From contig VXOR01000018.1 in NCBI GenBank assembly GCA_009840005.1, positions 1 to 54,760 on the forward strand: a stretch of DNA of 54,760 bases, in the 5' to 3' direction. Numbering within the stretch: the first letter of the stretch is position 1; every line of letters begins with the position of its first letter. Origin of the DNA: Gemmatimonadota bacterium (GTDB lineage Bacteria; Latescibacterota; UBA2968; UBA8231). The notes beneath the pieces were generated by a model. That model saw only the letters and a list, made by a program, of their open reading frames with translations, had not been told where the DNA came from and made no database searches. The position numbers were made by a program, and so were the translations under genes. Positions 35,070 to 43,288 of this stretch are shown in pieces.

Positions 35070-35223
35070 CGATAACTGATGTTACGCAGTACGTGGCCGA
35101 TGGTTGGTTTTCGGTCCGATTCTCGCTGGGATCGCGGGCAGGACGCCCTTGGTTCGACGAGGCCGATGGCCGTAGGGGGCGGTTTGAAACCGCCCCCTAC
35201 CTGGGTGCGTAACGTCAGTCGAT
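35070..35223 (+). mobile_element. MITE-like element C with TIRs and CGATA target duplication
   Basis: The element proper is 35075-35218 (144 bp), with ACTGATGTTACGCA at the left and TGCGTAACGTCAGT at the right (one mismatch as an inverted repeat). CGATA flanks both sides (35070-35074 and 35219-35223). It shares its ends with element B but not its interior, which instead holds a hairpin GTAGGGGGCGGTTT / AAACCGCCCCCTAC at 35171-35199. It lies between divergent antiporter and ABC genes. Confidence 0.85.
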
Positions 35224-35308
35224 AATATAAGAGTAGAAAAAAAGGATGCTACCGCACTTGAGAGACTCGGGGTGGTAATTGTGCACATTCGTGCGTTAAT
35301 TGAAATGC

Positions 35309-37117
35309 GTGAATCAAACCGCCCCCAACATCCATCCCCGCGAAGTGCGCCAAGCCCTCATGTGGTTCGCCGGCATCCTGTGGCGCGGCGCGCCTTGGGC
35401 CATGCTCCTAAACGTCAGCGGGCGGTTCCTAGCGGCCCTGTTGCCGGCCGGGCGCATCCTGTTGATCAAGGAGTTGGTCGATGCCGTCCACGCCGCCTTC
35501 GGCCAAGGCGAGGACCAGTTCGTCGCCGTGGTCCCGCTGCTAGCCGGTTTGGCGGGCTTGCAAATGTTGGAAGCCGTGCTGAGTGCGGTCCAGGACCACG
35601 CGGCCGCGGCCATACGGGAGCAGACTAGCTGGAAGCTACAAGAGCGAGTGCTCGACCGAGCGGCCGGCGTGGGTTTGGACTCATTTGAGCGCCGAGAATT
35701 TTTCGACCGCATGCAGCGAGCGCGGCAGGCCGCGTACTTCCGCGCCTACGGCATCTTCCGCGACGCCACGGCCGTGCTCGAAGGTTTTGTCGTCCTGTGC
35801 TCCCTAATCGCGCTGTTTGCCACCGGACACTGGTCGATCCCGCTAGTGCTCTTTTTGGGCACGGCTCCGGTTTTCTACAGCCAAATGCGGCGCGGCCGCG
35901 AAATCTACGCGCTCTTTTACCAGCAGACGCCCGAACAGCGCCGCGCCGAGTACTTGGTCGAGCTGATGACTGACCGCGACGCGGCCAAGGAAGTACGGCT
36001 CTACGGGCTGGGCGATCTCCTCGTCCGCACTTGGGAGGAGGTGGCGCAAACGCTCCGGCAGCAGCGCCTGCGGCTGACCCTGCGCCAGCAGCGCTACATG
36101 TTCGGCGGGCGGCTGAGCGGCATCAGCTCGGCGCTCTTATCGCTGGTCATCTTGCTCTATCAGGCCACCTATGGCACCCTGACCTTAGGGGGCTTTTTCG
36201 CCCTCGCCGAGGCCATCACGCGCTTCCAAGGTACGCTTTTCCAACTGCTGCGCCAGATGGGCGATGTCTTTGAGCAAACGCTCTACATCCGCGACTTGCG
36301 CGACTTTGTCGAGTCGCCCACCGAGCCGCAAGGCCAAGTAGCCCTGCCGGCCGCGCCGCTAGAAATCGCGATTGAGGACGCGGGATTTGCCTATGGCGAT
36401 GGGCCTTTCGTGCTCAGCGGGGTCAATCTGCGGATCAGGCCGGGCGAGAAGCTGGCGCTGGTGGGCGAAAACGGGGCCGGCAAGACGACCCTAATCAAGC
36501 TGCTTTTAGGGCTGTACCAGCCGAGGGCGGGTCGCGTCCTCTACAATGGAGTGGATGGCCGCGAAATCGACCCGCAAGTCTTGCGCCAGCGCTGCGCCGC
36601 AGTCTTCCAAGACTTCGTGCAATACCAACGCACCGCGCGCGAAAACATCGGCTATGGCCAAGCCGAAGCCCTCGCCAATCAGGCCCGGGTGGAACGGGCC
36701 GCAACCGCGGGCGGCAGCGCACTACTAATCGAGTCCTTGGCTGAGCGCTACGACACCACGCTAGGCCGCTACTTCGAGGGCGGGCAGGATCTATCGCGCG
36801 GCCAGTGGCAGAAGCTGGCCCTGTCGCGCGCGTACTTCCGCGATGCCCAAGTCCTCGTGTTCGACGAGCCAACCGCGGCCCTCGACCCGCGCGCCGAGTT
36901 GGAGGTCTTTCGCCAATTTTTGGCCCTGAGCGAAGGCAAGTCCGCGGTCTTCGTCTCGCACCGCATGGCCTCGGCGCGGGTGGCCGACCGGATCTTGGTC
37001 CTGAGCCAAGGGCGGGTGCTGGAGGAGGGGACGCACGTCGAGTTGATGCAGCGCCGTGGAGAATACGCACGCATGTTTTCCCTGCAGGCGCAGTGGTACC
37101 AGCAGGGGACTTCGTGA
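35309..37117 (+). CDS. ABC exporter, fused membrane and ATPase, subunit 1
   Basis: This ~602-residue half-transporter has six helices in the first ~320 residues and a nucleotide-binding domain after ~355. NBD motifs: Walker A LVGENGAGKTTLIKL, signature DLSRGQWQKLALSRA, Walker B VLVFDEPTAALDP and the H-loop SHRMASARVADR. I set the start at GTG 35309; a TTG nine bases earlier opens the same frame and neither has a good ribosome-binding site. It overlaps the next ABC gene by four bases (GTGA), so the two probably form a heterodimer. Substrate unknown; related pairs export lipids, peptides or drugs. Confidence 0.9.
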   Translation: MNQTAPNIHPREVRQALMWFAGILWRGAPWAMLLNVSGRFLAALLPAGRILLIKELVDAVHAAFGQGEDQFVAVVPLLAGLAGLQMLEAVLSAVQDHAAAAIREQTSWKLQERVLDRAAGVGLDSFERREFFDRMQRARQAAYFRAYGIFRDATAVLEGFVVLCSLIALFATGHWSIPLVLFLGTAPVFYSQMRRGREIYALFYQQTPEQRRAEYLVELMTDRDAAKEVRLYGLGDLLVRTWEEVAQTLRQQRLRLTLRQQRYMFGGRLSGISSALLSLVILLYQATYGTLTLGGFFALAEAITRFQGTLFQLLRQMGDVFEQTLYIRDLRDFVESPTEPQGQVALPAAPLEIAIEDAGFAYGDGPFVLSGVNLRIRPGEKLALVGENGAGKTTLIKLLLGLYQPRAGRVLYNGVDGREIDPQVLRQRCAAVFQDFVQYQRTARENIGYGQAEALANQARVERAATAGGSALLIESLAERYDTTLGRYFEGGQDLSRGQWQKLALSRAYFRDAQVLVFDEPTAALDPRAELEVFRQFLALSEGKSAVFVSHRMASARVADRILVLSQGRVLEEGTHVELMQRRGEYARMFSLQAQWYQQGTS

Positions 37118-38889
37118 AGCGACTGAGCGCGATACGCCTCTTGCCCACCCTCCTCAAGGAGGTGCTCCGCGTCCATCCTTGGGGAACGGGTGGGTTGACC
37201 ATCATCGTGCTGATCGGCTCGCTGCTGCCGGCTGTGGAGCTGTGGCTCACCGGGCGCATCGTCGATCAGCTCGCCGCTGCGCTGGGCGGTGGCCGCGCGG
37301 CTTTTTTACAGACCCTGCCTTGGGTCGGCGGCTTTTTCGCCACGCTCTTCACCCACATGCTGCTCGATATGGTGCGGGCGGTCTTGCAGACAGACGTCCA
37401 AGACCGAGTCAGCGTGCGCTTGCAGCGGCAAGTCGTCGAAAAGGTGCAGAAAGTCGAGTTGGTCCACTTCGAGCATCCCGCGTTCTACGACGCGCTCAAG
37501 CGGGCCAACGAAGATCTGAGCGGCCGGCTCCTCAGCCTGCTCAATGTGGCGCTGGACACGGTCGGCACCTTGGGGGGGATGGCCGCGGTCGTAGGCGTGC
37601 TGCTAACCGGGCATTGGGCCTTGGGGCCGCTGACCTTGATCGGCTCCGTCCCTGGGGTGTTGGTGATGATGTGGATTAGCAAGAGGACGCACTACGTCTA
37701 TCGCGAGCGCACGCCGCAATACCGCGAGACATCCTATTTCCGCGAATTGCTGACCGAGCGCGAACAAGCCATGGAGGTGCGGCTCTTCACGCTGCGCAAC
37801 TACTTGCTCGATACGTGGCGCGACAAAGCTGTCGCGCTGGCCATAGAACGTCGCGGGCTGGAGGCCAAGCGGGCTTGGCTCGGCGGGCTGACTTCCAGCA
37901 TCGGAGGCTGGGGATACATCGGTTGCCTGACGATCCTCGTCTGGCTGGTCGCCGGCGCACAGCTAACCATCGGCCAGTACGGCATGTTGGCGCGGGCCGT
38001 GCAGCAGTTTTCTTGGCAGCTCGGCGGGATCATGCGCTCCTTGAACACCCTGCACGAGGAGTCGCTGTATCTAGGAGATCTCTACGAATTCCTCGACCTG
38101 ACGGCACCCCAAGCGTCCCCAGGAGCTGCGGACGCAGGCCAAGACCTAAAAAACCTGCCGCTGCGTTTTGAGCAGGTGTCCTTCCACTATCCAGACGGCG
38201 ACCTCGTGCTCGCGGGCATCGACCTAGAAATCCGGCCGGGCGAGCGCGTCGCGCTAGTCGGCGAAAATGGGGCCGGCAAGACGACCTTGGTCAAGCTGAT
38301 GATGGGGCTGTACCAGCCGACAGGAGGACGGGTCTTGCTCGGGGACAAGCCGCTTTTGGCCTATCCTCAAGAGCGAGTCAGGCAGCTCTTTGCCGCGGTT
38401 TTTCAAGACTTTGTGCGCTTTCAATTCCCCGTGCGCGACAACATCGCCTTTGGGGCGTTGGGTCAAGCGGTTTCTGTCGAGCGGGCGGCCGAGCTAGCTG
38501 GAGCAGCGCCGTTTATCGCCGAGTTACCCGGTCAGTACGAGGCCCTGCTGGGCAAGGAACTAGGAGGGGCTGACTTATCTACGGGTGAGTGGCAGAAGCT
38601 GGCCACGGCCCGGGCGCTGGCACGAGAAGCTGAGCTTGTAGTGCTGGACGAGCCAACGGCCGCGCTGGACCCCAAGGCCGAGGCCGAGGTCTATCGGCGC
38701 TTCGGGGAGATGACCAAAGGCAAGGCTTCGGTGATGATCTCGCACCGGCTGGGCGCGGCCCGCGCCGCCGACCGAATTCTCGTGCTCAAAAATGGACGAA
38801 TAGTCGAGCAAGGGACGCACGAGGCATTGATGCACAAGGGCGGCGAGTACAGCCGCTTGTTTAGCCTACAAGCTCAGTGGTACGAGTAA
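37114..38889 (+). CDS. ABC exporter, fused membrane and ATPase, subunit 2
   Basis: This 591-residue partner of the preceding exporter starts at GTG 37114 within its stop. The transmembrane half spans about 1-320. NBD motifs: Walker A LVGENGAGKTTLVKL, signature DLSTGEWQKLATARA, Walker B LVVLDEPTAALDP and H-loop ISHRLGAARAADR. The two signatures differ (LSRGQ against LSTGE), which suggests unequal ATP sites as in other heterodimeric exporters. A long antisense open frame over this region is judged a shadow. Confidence 0.9.
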   Translation: MKRLSAIRLLPTLLKEVLRVHPWGTGGLTIIVLIGSLLPAVELWLTGRIVDQLAAALGGGRAAFLQTLPWVGGFFATLFTHMLLDMVRAVLQTDVQDRVSVRLQRQVVEKVQKVELVHFEHPAFYDALKRANEDLSGRLLSLLNVALDTVGTLGGMAAVVGVLLTGHWALGPLTLIGSVPGVLVMMWISKRTHYVYRERTPQYRETSYFRELLTEREQAMEVRLFTLRNYLLDTWRDKAVALAIERRGLEAKRAWLGGLTSSIGGWGYIGCLTILVWLVAGAQLTIGQYGMLARAVQQFSWQLGGIMRSLNTLHEESLYLGDLYEFLDLTAPQASPGAADAGQDLKNLPLRFEQVSFHYPDGDLVLAGIDLEIRPGERVALVGENGAGKTTLVKLMMGLYQPTGGRVLLGDKPLLAYPQERVRQLFAAVFQDFVRFQFPVRDNIAFGALGQAVSVERAAELAGAAPFIAELPGQYEALLGKELGGADLSTGEWQKLATARALAREAELVVLDEPTAALDPKAEAEVYRRFGEMTKGKASVMISHRLGAARAADRILVLKNGRIVEQGTHEALMHKGGEYSRLFSLQAQWYE

Positions 38890-38892
38890 GGG

Positions 38893-39159
38893 CTAGCGCC
38901 GTCGGCCTTTGCGGGGCCTACCGCGCGGGCGTGTGGGCCGGTCGGCCATTTCCTCGACGACCATGTCAAGGCCCTTGAGATTTTGCCCGTTGAGCATGTC
39001 GATGGCCTCGCGGGCCGCGGCCTTGCTGGGCATGTCGATTTGGCCCCAGCGGCGGCGCGGATCAATGGTAGCCGCGGCGACAGCTCCGAACAGCTCAAAC
39101 AGCGTGCGGAGGTCATCCTCGGTTACTTCAGTAGCTAGATTATCAACGCGAATCTTCAT
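38893..39159 (-). CDS. RRM-type RNA-binding protein
   Basis: This 88-residue protein is one RNA recognition motif followed by a basic tail. RNP2-like MKIRVDNL begins it. RNP1 is degenerate (RRRWGQIDMP instead of K-G-F/Y-G-F/Y). DDLRTLFELFG and AAREAIDMLNGQNLKG form the two helices. The tail TRPRGRPRKGRRR is RNA-binding-like. Such small RRM proteins in bacteria are often cold-induced, and a cold-shock gene lies immediately upstream on the same strand (a terminator lies between them). GGAG precedes the ATG. Confidence 0.85.
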   Translation of the reverse strand: MKIRVDNLATEVTEDDLRTLFELFGAVAAATIDPRRRWGQIDMPSKAAAREAIDMLNGQNLKGLDMVVEEMADRPTRPRGRPRKGRRR

Positions 39160-39168
39160 CTAAACTCC

Positions 39169-39209
39169 AAAAATAAAAGGGAGTGATGCCGTGTACATCA
39201 CCCCCTTTT
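39169..39209 (-). terminator. Intrinsic terminator after the cold-shock gene
   Basis: On the minus strand the stem GGGGGTGATG / CATCACTCCC (one mismatch, arms 39196-39205 and 39179-39188) is followed by a run rich in T (TTTTATTTTT). It ends the cold-shock transcript before the RRM gene. Confidence 0.7.
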
Positions 39210-39228
39210 GCACTTATAAGGCCAAAGC

Positions 39229-39438
39229 CTATAGCGCTACGACGCTCTCAGCCGCCGGGCCTTTCTTGCCCTGAACGACTTCAAACTCCACTTGCTGCCC
39301 GTCGGACAAGGTGCGGAAACCCTCGGCCCGGATCGCGCTGTGGTGGACGAAGACATCTTCGCCGTTCTCGCGCTCGATAAATCCGAAGCCTTTCGCGTCG
39401 TTGAACCACTTTACGGTTCCCTTCTCGCGATCTGCCAT
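39229..39438 (-). CDS. Cold-shock-domain protein (CspA family)
   Basis: This 69-residue protein starts at ATG 39438 ([26 protein letters not shown]), eight bases after AAGGA. A start 18 bases upstream is possible but would add a non-family hexapeptide. It has both nucleic-acid motifs, RNP1 KGFGFIE and RNP2 VFVHHSAI. It binds single-stranded RNA and DNA and acts as an RNA chaperone. An upstream promoter near 39552-39579 would give a long untranslated leader, as in cold-shock mRNAs. Confidence 0.95.
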   Translation of the reverse strand: MADREKGTVKWFNDAKGFGFIERENGEDVFVHHSAIRAEGFRTLSDGQQVEFEVVQGKKGPAAESVVAL

Positions 39439-39551
39439 GGGTAAAATCCTTTGCAATGTGCGGTTAGAGCAGAACGTGCGAATAACTTTGAGTAGGAATC
39501 TACTGCTTCAGGCTTTTCGGTAGGAAAACTACATCAGGCCCGGGGGTAGGA

Positions 39552-39579
39552 ATCTTACGCGGATCCGAACGACTGCCAA
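39552..39579 (-). promoter_or_regulatory. Candidate promoter of the cold-shock gene
   Basis: On the minus strand TTGGCA (39574-39579) and TAAGAT (39552-39557) are separated by 16 bases. The predicted start near 39545 leaves about 105 untranslated bases before the ATG at 39438. Only motif similarity supports it. Confidence 0.35.
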
Positions 39580-39716
39580 CGCGGTCCATAAACGCCCCTA
39601 CAACTATTGCAGAGACAAACGATGGGGTAAATATAGGCAATCTCAGCCGCAGCACAAGCAACTAATTCGCCGGTCGCCGGGCCGCCCGACTCACCCCTGC
39701 TCCTCCAATCCTTCAT

Positions 39717-39744
39717 TTGGAATTGGCACTGCGGCCTCTATATT
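39717..39744 (+). promoter_or_regulatory. Candidate promoter of the Yip1-like gene
   Basis: TTGGAA (39717-39722) and TATATT (39739-39744) are 16 bases apart, about 80 bases upstream of the next gene. Together with the cold-shock promoter region this is all I see in the gap 39439-39823. Confidence 0.35.
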
Positions 39745-39823
39745 AAAGGAATTCAGAGGGATAGACGGCCTCCATCTCGTTTATCCCGTCCATCCACGTC
39801 GCACTAATGGAGATAAGCGGCCC

Positions 39824-40537
39824 ATGAGCGCAACCGGACCGGGGTTTGCCGCCGAAGACCTAAGCCTTTTCGCGCGGATACAGCGCGTTTTTTACGCGCC
39901 GAGCACAGCTTTTGCCGCGGTGCGCGGCCAAGAGAGCGCCCACGACTGGTTGCTGCCAGTCCTCTTGGTTTGCGCGGTGGGGGTTGGCTGCTACAACCTG
40001 ACCCTCGACGTGGGAGCACCGGCTGTCCAAGAGCAGCTAGAGGGCTTGGACGAGGCCGAGCGGCAGCAAGCAGAGGCGCTCCAAGCGCATGGCTGGATGG
40101 TGGTCCCGGTGGGGCTTTTTTTCTCATTAGTCGTGGTCGGGGGCGTGCTTTTGATGCTGGCGCGCTCCGCTTTCCAAGCCGAGGTTAGCTACCGGCAAAT
40201 GCTGGTCGTAAAAGCGTATGCGCTGTTGGTGGTGGCCGTCGAGTGGGTGGTGCGCGTGGTCCTGGTGCTGGCGACGGGCGATATCGGGGCGCATCTGGGG
40301 CTGGGTCTCTTTTTGTCCGAGGAAGCCGCAGCCACGTTTGGCGGTCGGATCCTTACGGCCCTCAATCCCTTTGACCTGTGGCAGATTGGGATCATGGGCG
40401 TCGGGTTGAGCGTGTTGGCCGACGCGCCCGTGCGCAAGGCAACCCTCATGCTTGGGCTCTTGTGGCTAATCTGGATTTTCGGCGGCGTCTTCATCGAGAC
40501 CATCAGCCAAAGCGCGCCTCCGCCAGCTCCTGAATAA
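39824..40537 (+). CDS. Yip1-domain membrane protein
   Basis: This 237-residue protein has a cytoplasmic N terminus (FARIQRVFYAPSTAFAAVRG, the entry motif of Yip1/YIP1-like PF04893) followed by five membrane segments. The first is around LLPVLLVCAVGVGCYNLTL. Others are VVPVGLFFSLVVVGGVLLML, AYALLVVAVEWVVRVVLVLA, LFLSEEAAATF(...)WQIGIMGVGLSVLA and ATLMLGLLWLIWIFGGVFI. The pattern NPFDLWQIGIMGVGLS is typical. Function is unknown; such proteins may shape membranes or assist exporters. ABC exporters, RRM and cold-shock genes lie nearby but not in an operon with it. Confidence 0.75.
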   Translation: MSATGPGFAAEDLSLFARIQRVFYAPSTAFAAVRGQESAHDWLLPVLLVCAVGVGCYNLTLDVGAPAVQEQLEGLDEAERQQAEALQAHGWMVVPVGLFFSLVVVGGVLLMLARSAFQAEVSYRQMLVVKAYALLVVAVEWVVRVVLVLATGDIGAHLGLGLFLSEEAAATFGGRILTALNPFDLWQIGIMGVGLSVLADAPVRKATLMLGLLWLIWIFGGVFIETISQSAPPPAPE

Positions 40538-40590
40538 ACGCAGCGCCCTACCTTGCGCCGGTCCTAAGCGTTTTTTACACGGGATCGCAC

Positions 40591-41853
40591 ATGCCTAAAC
40601 ATGGAGTCAACCCGGTCGTCGCGGCAGCCGTCGCGGTCTTCGCAACCTGCATCTATCCCGCTGCGGTGCGCGGCGATGGAGAATCCTTGCTCGAATCCTT
40701 GTTGCGCTCCAATCCCATCTGCGCGCCCGTGCTCGCGGCTGCCGCCAAGCACGAGGTGCAGATCCTCTACACGCAAATCGACCGCGACGCCGCCAACCGA
40801 CCGCATTTCACCCGCCACGAATACCGCGTCAATCCCGAGGATTATTTTTATCCGGCGAGCACAATCAAACTGGCGGGTGCCCTGCTGGCATTGGAAAAGC
40901 TCAATCAACTGGACATTGTGGGCGTGGACCGGCATACGCCCGTTCGCATCGACAGCGCGTCCAGCGGGCAGACCGCGGTGCGCGAAGATCCAACCGCACC
41001 CGATGGACTGCCCACGATCGCCCACTACATCCGCAAGCTCTTCGCCGTCAGCGACAACGACGCGTACAACCGGCTCTACGAGTTCGTGGGTCAGCAGCGG
41101 ATGAACGAAGGGCTGTGGGAGAAGGGGGCCCGGGACGTGCGCCTGACGCACCGGCTCGCCATCGCGCGCTCGCCCGAGGAAAACCGGCATACAAATCCCC
41201 TGACGTTCTACCGAGGGGCCCAAGTCCTCTACCAACAGCCCATGTTGGTCAATCCGCATACGTGGCGTGCGCCCGCGCCGATTCCTAAGGGCGAGGGACA
41301 CATCCAAGACGGAGCATTGGTAGCCGCGCCCAAGGATTTCGCCGGGTCGAATTACATGTCAGTGGAAGTGTTACAAGACCTACTCATGGCGGTGTTCTTC
41401 CCCGAGGAGTTGCCCGCCGAACGGCGCTTTGACCTGCGGCCCGACGACTACCGCTTCCTCTACCGCGCCATGTCCATGTTGCCGCGCGAGTGCCCCCATC
41501 CCCAATACGACCCGGAAAAGTACTACGACAGCTACGTAAAATTCTTCCTATTCGGCGACAGCAAAGCACCCATGCCCGACTCCGTGCGGATCTTCAACAA
41601 GGTGGGGTTGGCCTATGGGTATGTGACGGACAACGCCTACGTCGTCGATTTCGAGCGCGGGGTCGAGTTTTTGCTGACGGCCGTGGTGCTGGTAAACGAG
41701 AACGGCATTTTTAACGACGGGGCCTACGAGTACGACGAGGTGGGGCTGCCGTTTTTGGCCGAACTAGGCCGAGTTATCTATGCGTACGAGTTGAAACGGA
41801 AACGGGCGCACCGACCGGATTTGAGCAAGTGGCGGGTCAACTACGGACCGTGA
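40591..41853 (+). CDS. Class-A beta-lactamase-like serine hydrolase
   Basis: This 420-residue protein has an N-terminal signal-like stretch (residues 8-26). The hallmarks of the serine beta-lactamase / penicillin-binding fold are Ser90-x-x-Lys93 (STIK), Ser154-Asp155-Asn156 (SDN) and Lys337-x-Gly339 (KVG). It is longer than true class-A beta-lactamases (about 290), with an insertion between SDN and KVG. I therefore call it a beta-lactamase-like hydrolase and do not claim antibiotic resistance. It is probably periplasmic. It lies 53 bases after the Yip1-like gene. Confidence 0.8.
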   Translation: MPKHGVNPVVAAAVAVFATCIYPAAVRGDGESLLESLLRSNPICAPVLAAAAKHEVQILYTQIDRDAANRPHFTRHEYRVNPEDYFYPASTIKLAGALLALEKLNQLDIVGVDRHTPVRIDSASSGQTAVREDPTAPDGLPTIAHYIRKLFAVSDNDAYNRLYEFVGQQRMNEGLWEKGARDVRLTHRLAIARSPEENRHTNPLTFYRGAQVLYQQPMLVNPHTWRAPAPIPKGEGHIQDGALVAAPKDFAGSNYMSVEVLQDLLMAVFFPEELPAERRFDLRPDDYRFLYRAMSMLPRECPHPQYDPEKYYDSYVKFFLFGDSKAPMPDSVRIFNKVGLAYGYVTDNAYVVDFERGVEFLLTAVVLVNENGIFNDGAYEYDEVGLPFLAELGRVIYAYELKRKRAHRPDLSKWRVNYGP

Positions 41854-41874
41854 GGGATAACGAGATTAGCGCTA

Positions 41875-42270
41875 CTAGCGCTGAGAGCCTTCCAACGCTT
41901 CGACCCGGCGGCTGATGCCGTTGAGTACTTCCTCACCAGCGGACAAGGACAACCCCCGCTGGCTATAGGGAACGCGCATCCCGCGCTGGCGCTCTAGGGC
42001 GTTGAGTTCCCGGTCGAGCCTGAACACCCAGTTGATGCTTTCGGGGAAAAGATGGTAGCTACTAGCCAACGAGGGCAGGTGCCGAGGGCGCGTTCCCGCT
42101 TGGGCGTGTAAGGCCCTTATGCGATCGACCAAGGCTTGGATTCGCTTGTGCCGCTGTCGCCATTGCCAGAACCCATAGAGTAGGATCGCCCAAGCCGCCA
42201 AGGGCCCAAGGCAGAACAAGAAGAATGGGGATATTACAATATTCGCGATAATGGGAATGATATTATCCAT
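41875..42270 (-). CDS. Small membrane protein of unknown function
   Basis: This 131-residue protein has two short hydrophobic stretches near the N terminus (IIPIIANIVISPFFLF and LGPLAAWAILLYGFW), then a basic-rich soluble region RQRHKRIQALVDRIRALHAQ with coiled-coil character. The C-terminal part ends in a charged helix (LSAGEEVLNGISRRVEALEG). No family recognised. It overlaps the start of the SDR gene region on the same strand by spacing only (18 bases). Confidence 0.6.
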   Translation of the reverse strand: MDNIIPIIANIVISPFFLFCLGPLAAWAILLYGFWQWRQRHKRIQALVDRIRALHAQAGTRPRHLPSLASSYHLFPESINWVFRLDRELNALERQRGMRVPYSQRGLSLSAGEEVLNGISRRVEALEGSQR

Positions 42271-42288
42271 AAATATACCTCTTGATCG

Positions 42289-43008
42289 TTAGGAAAGTCC
42301 CGCTGGCAATAACACCAACTCTGGCACATAGGCCCGCGCCGGCAGCGCTGCGACAAAGAGGCAGGCATCGGCCACATCCTGCGGCATCAAGGCCTGGGCC
42401 ATCACCTCTGGTGGGGTGGGCACCGGCCGCTTGAGCACCAGCGGCGTGTCGGTTAGCCCCGGAAAGATCACGCAGGTGCGGACGCCGTTGTCCTTCTCCT
42501 CTTGGAAAGTGCCGTGGGCCAAGCCGACCATCCCGTGCTTGCTCGCCTGATAAGAGACCCCAGAGACATCCGGCTGCTGCACACAACCGCTCGACACGTA
42601 AATAATCAATCCGCTGCCCTGCTCGCGCATCACCGGCAATGCGGCCTGGGTGCAGTGGAACGCCCCCGTCAGATTGGTGCCGAGCATCATTTCCCAAGTT
42701 TCCTCGGTGAGCACCTTCAATGCGCGATCCGGGATATTGGTCCCCGTCACATAGGCCAGGATATCTACCCGGCCATACGCTGCTACCGCCCGCTGGACCA
42801 ACGCCGCCGCGGCCGTCTTGTCCCGCGCGTCGGTGGCGCATGCCAAGGCGTTTTCACCTAACTCCTCAGCTAGCGCCTCCAGTTTGTCGCCGCTGCGGGC
42901 AGCCAGCACCACTTTTGCCCCGGCTTCGACATAAGTTTTCGCCGTCGCCTCACCCATCCCACTACTGGCACCGACGACGATCGCCACTTTTCCTGTTAGA
43001 TCTGCCAT
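42289..43008 (-). CDS. Short-chain dehydrogenase/reductase (SDR)
   Basis: This 239-residue classical SDR has the cofactor motif VVGASSGMGEATAK, Ser in the IYVSSGCVQQPD segment, and the YQASK catalytic pair. Basic residues near ARSGDKLE point to NADP(H). The first ATG follows ATTGGTAG-like sequence rather than a good ribosome-binding site. It is one of two SDRs in the window. The neighbours (LamG relic and SGNH esterase) hint at carbohydrate or small-molecule metabolism but no pathway is clear. Confidence 0.88.
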   Translation of the reverse strand: MADLTGKVAIVVGASSGMGEATAKTYVEAGAKVVLAARSGDKLEALAEELGENALACATDARDKTAAAALVQRAVAAYGRVDILAYVTGTNIPDRALKVLTEETWEMMLGTNLTGAFHCTQAALPVMREQGSGLIIYVSSGCVQQPDVSGVSYQASKHGMVGLAHGTFQEEKDNGVRTCVIFPGLTDTPLVLKRPVPTPPEVMAQALMPQDVADACLFVAALPARAYVPELVLLPAGLS

Positions 43009-43032
43009 ATTCCTGTTATCCCTCCTGCCGGC

Positions 43033-43280
43033 CTAGCGCATAAATTCCTCTGGTGCCAATACTCCGGCCGTAAACCGGATCCGACCAATCGCTCCCTTAA
43101 ACCAACACACGCGATTCAACCGCACCCCAATCGACGTCTGGCCCGCTGTTAGCGGGGCAAAATCAAGTCGAACTCGATAGCCGGTCCATAGGGGGCCACA
43201 ATTACAGCGGGTTGGCCACTCACGTCGAGTTTATTGCCGCCCAACTGCTCTAAATTATCCAACTCCCATACAACCTGCAT
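43033..43280 (-). pseudogene. Degenerate LamG-like (concanavalin-fold) gene
   Basis: From ATG 43278-43280 the frame reads MQVVWELDNLEQLGGNKLD, then VSGQPAVIVAPYGPAIEFD, then a stop. This is the N terminus of LamG-type sugar-binding domains. About 120 bases further a second frame resumes with QTSIGVRLNRVCWFKGAIGR and IRFTAGVLAPEEFMR and ends at 43033; that is the C terminus of the same type of protein. The middle is deleted and the two parts are in different frames, so the gene is dead. Confidence 0.7.
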
Positions 43281-43288
43281 AACGCCTC

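Noticed and set aside
36495..37259. Long antisense frame over the two ABC genes
   Set aside because: Arg/Pro-rich shadow of GC-rich coding sequence; the sense frames carry all ABC motifs.
40591..41853. Antibiotic-resistance beta-lactamase
   Set aside because: Motifs SxxK, SDN and KxG are there, but length and an insertion differ from resistance enzymes; only a hydrolase of that fold is claimed.
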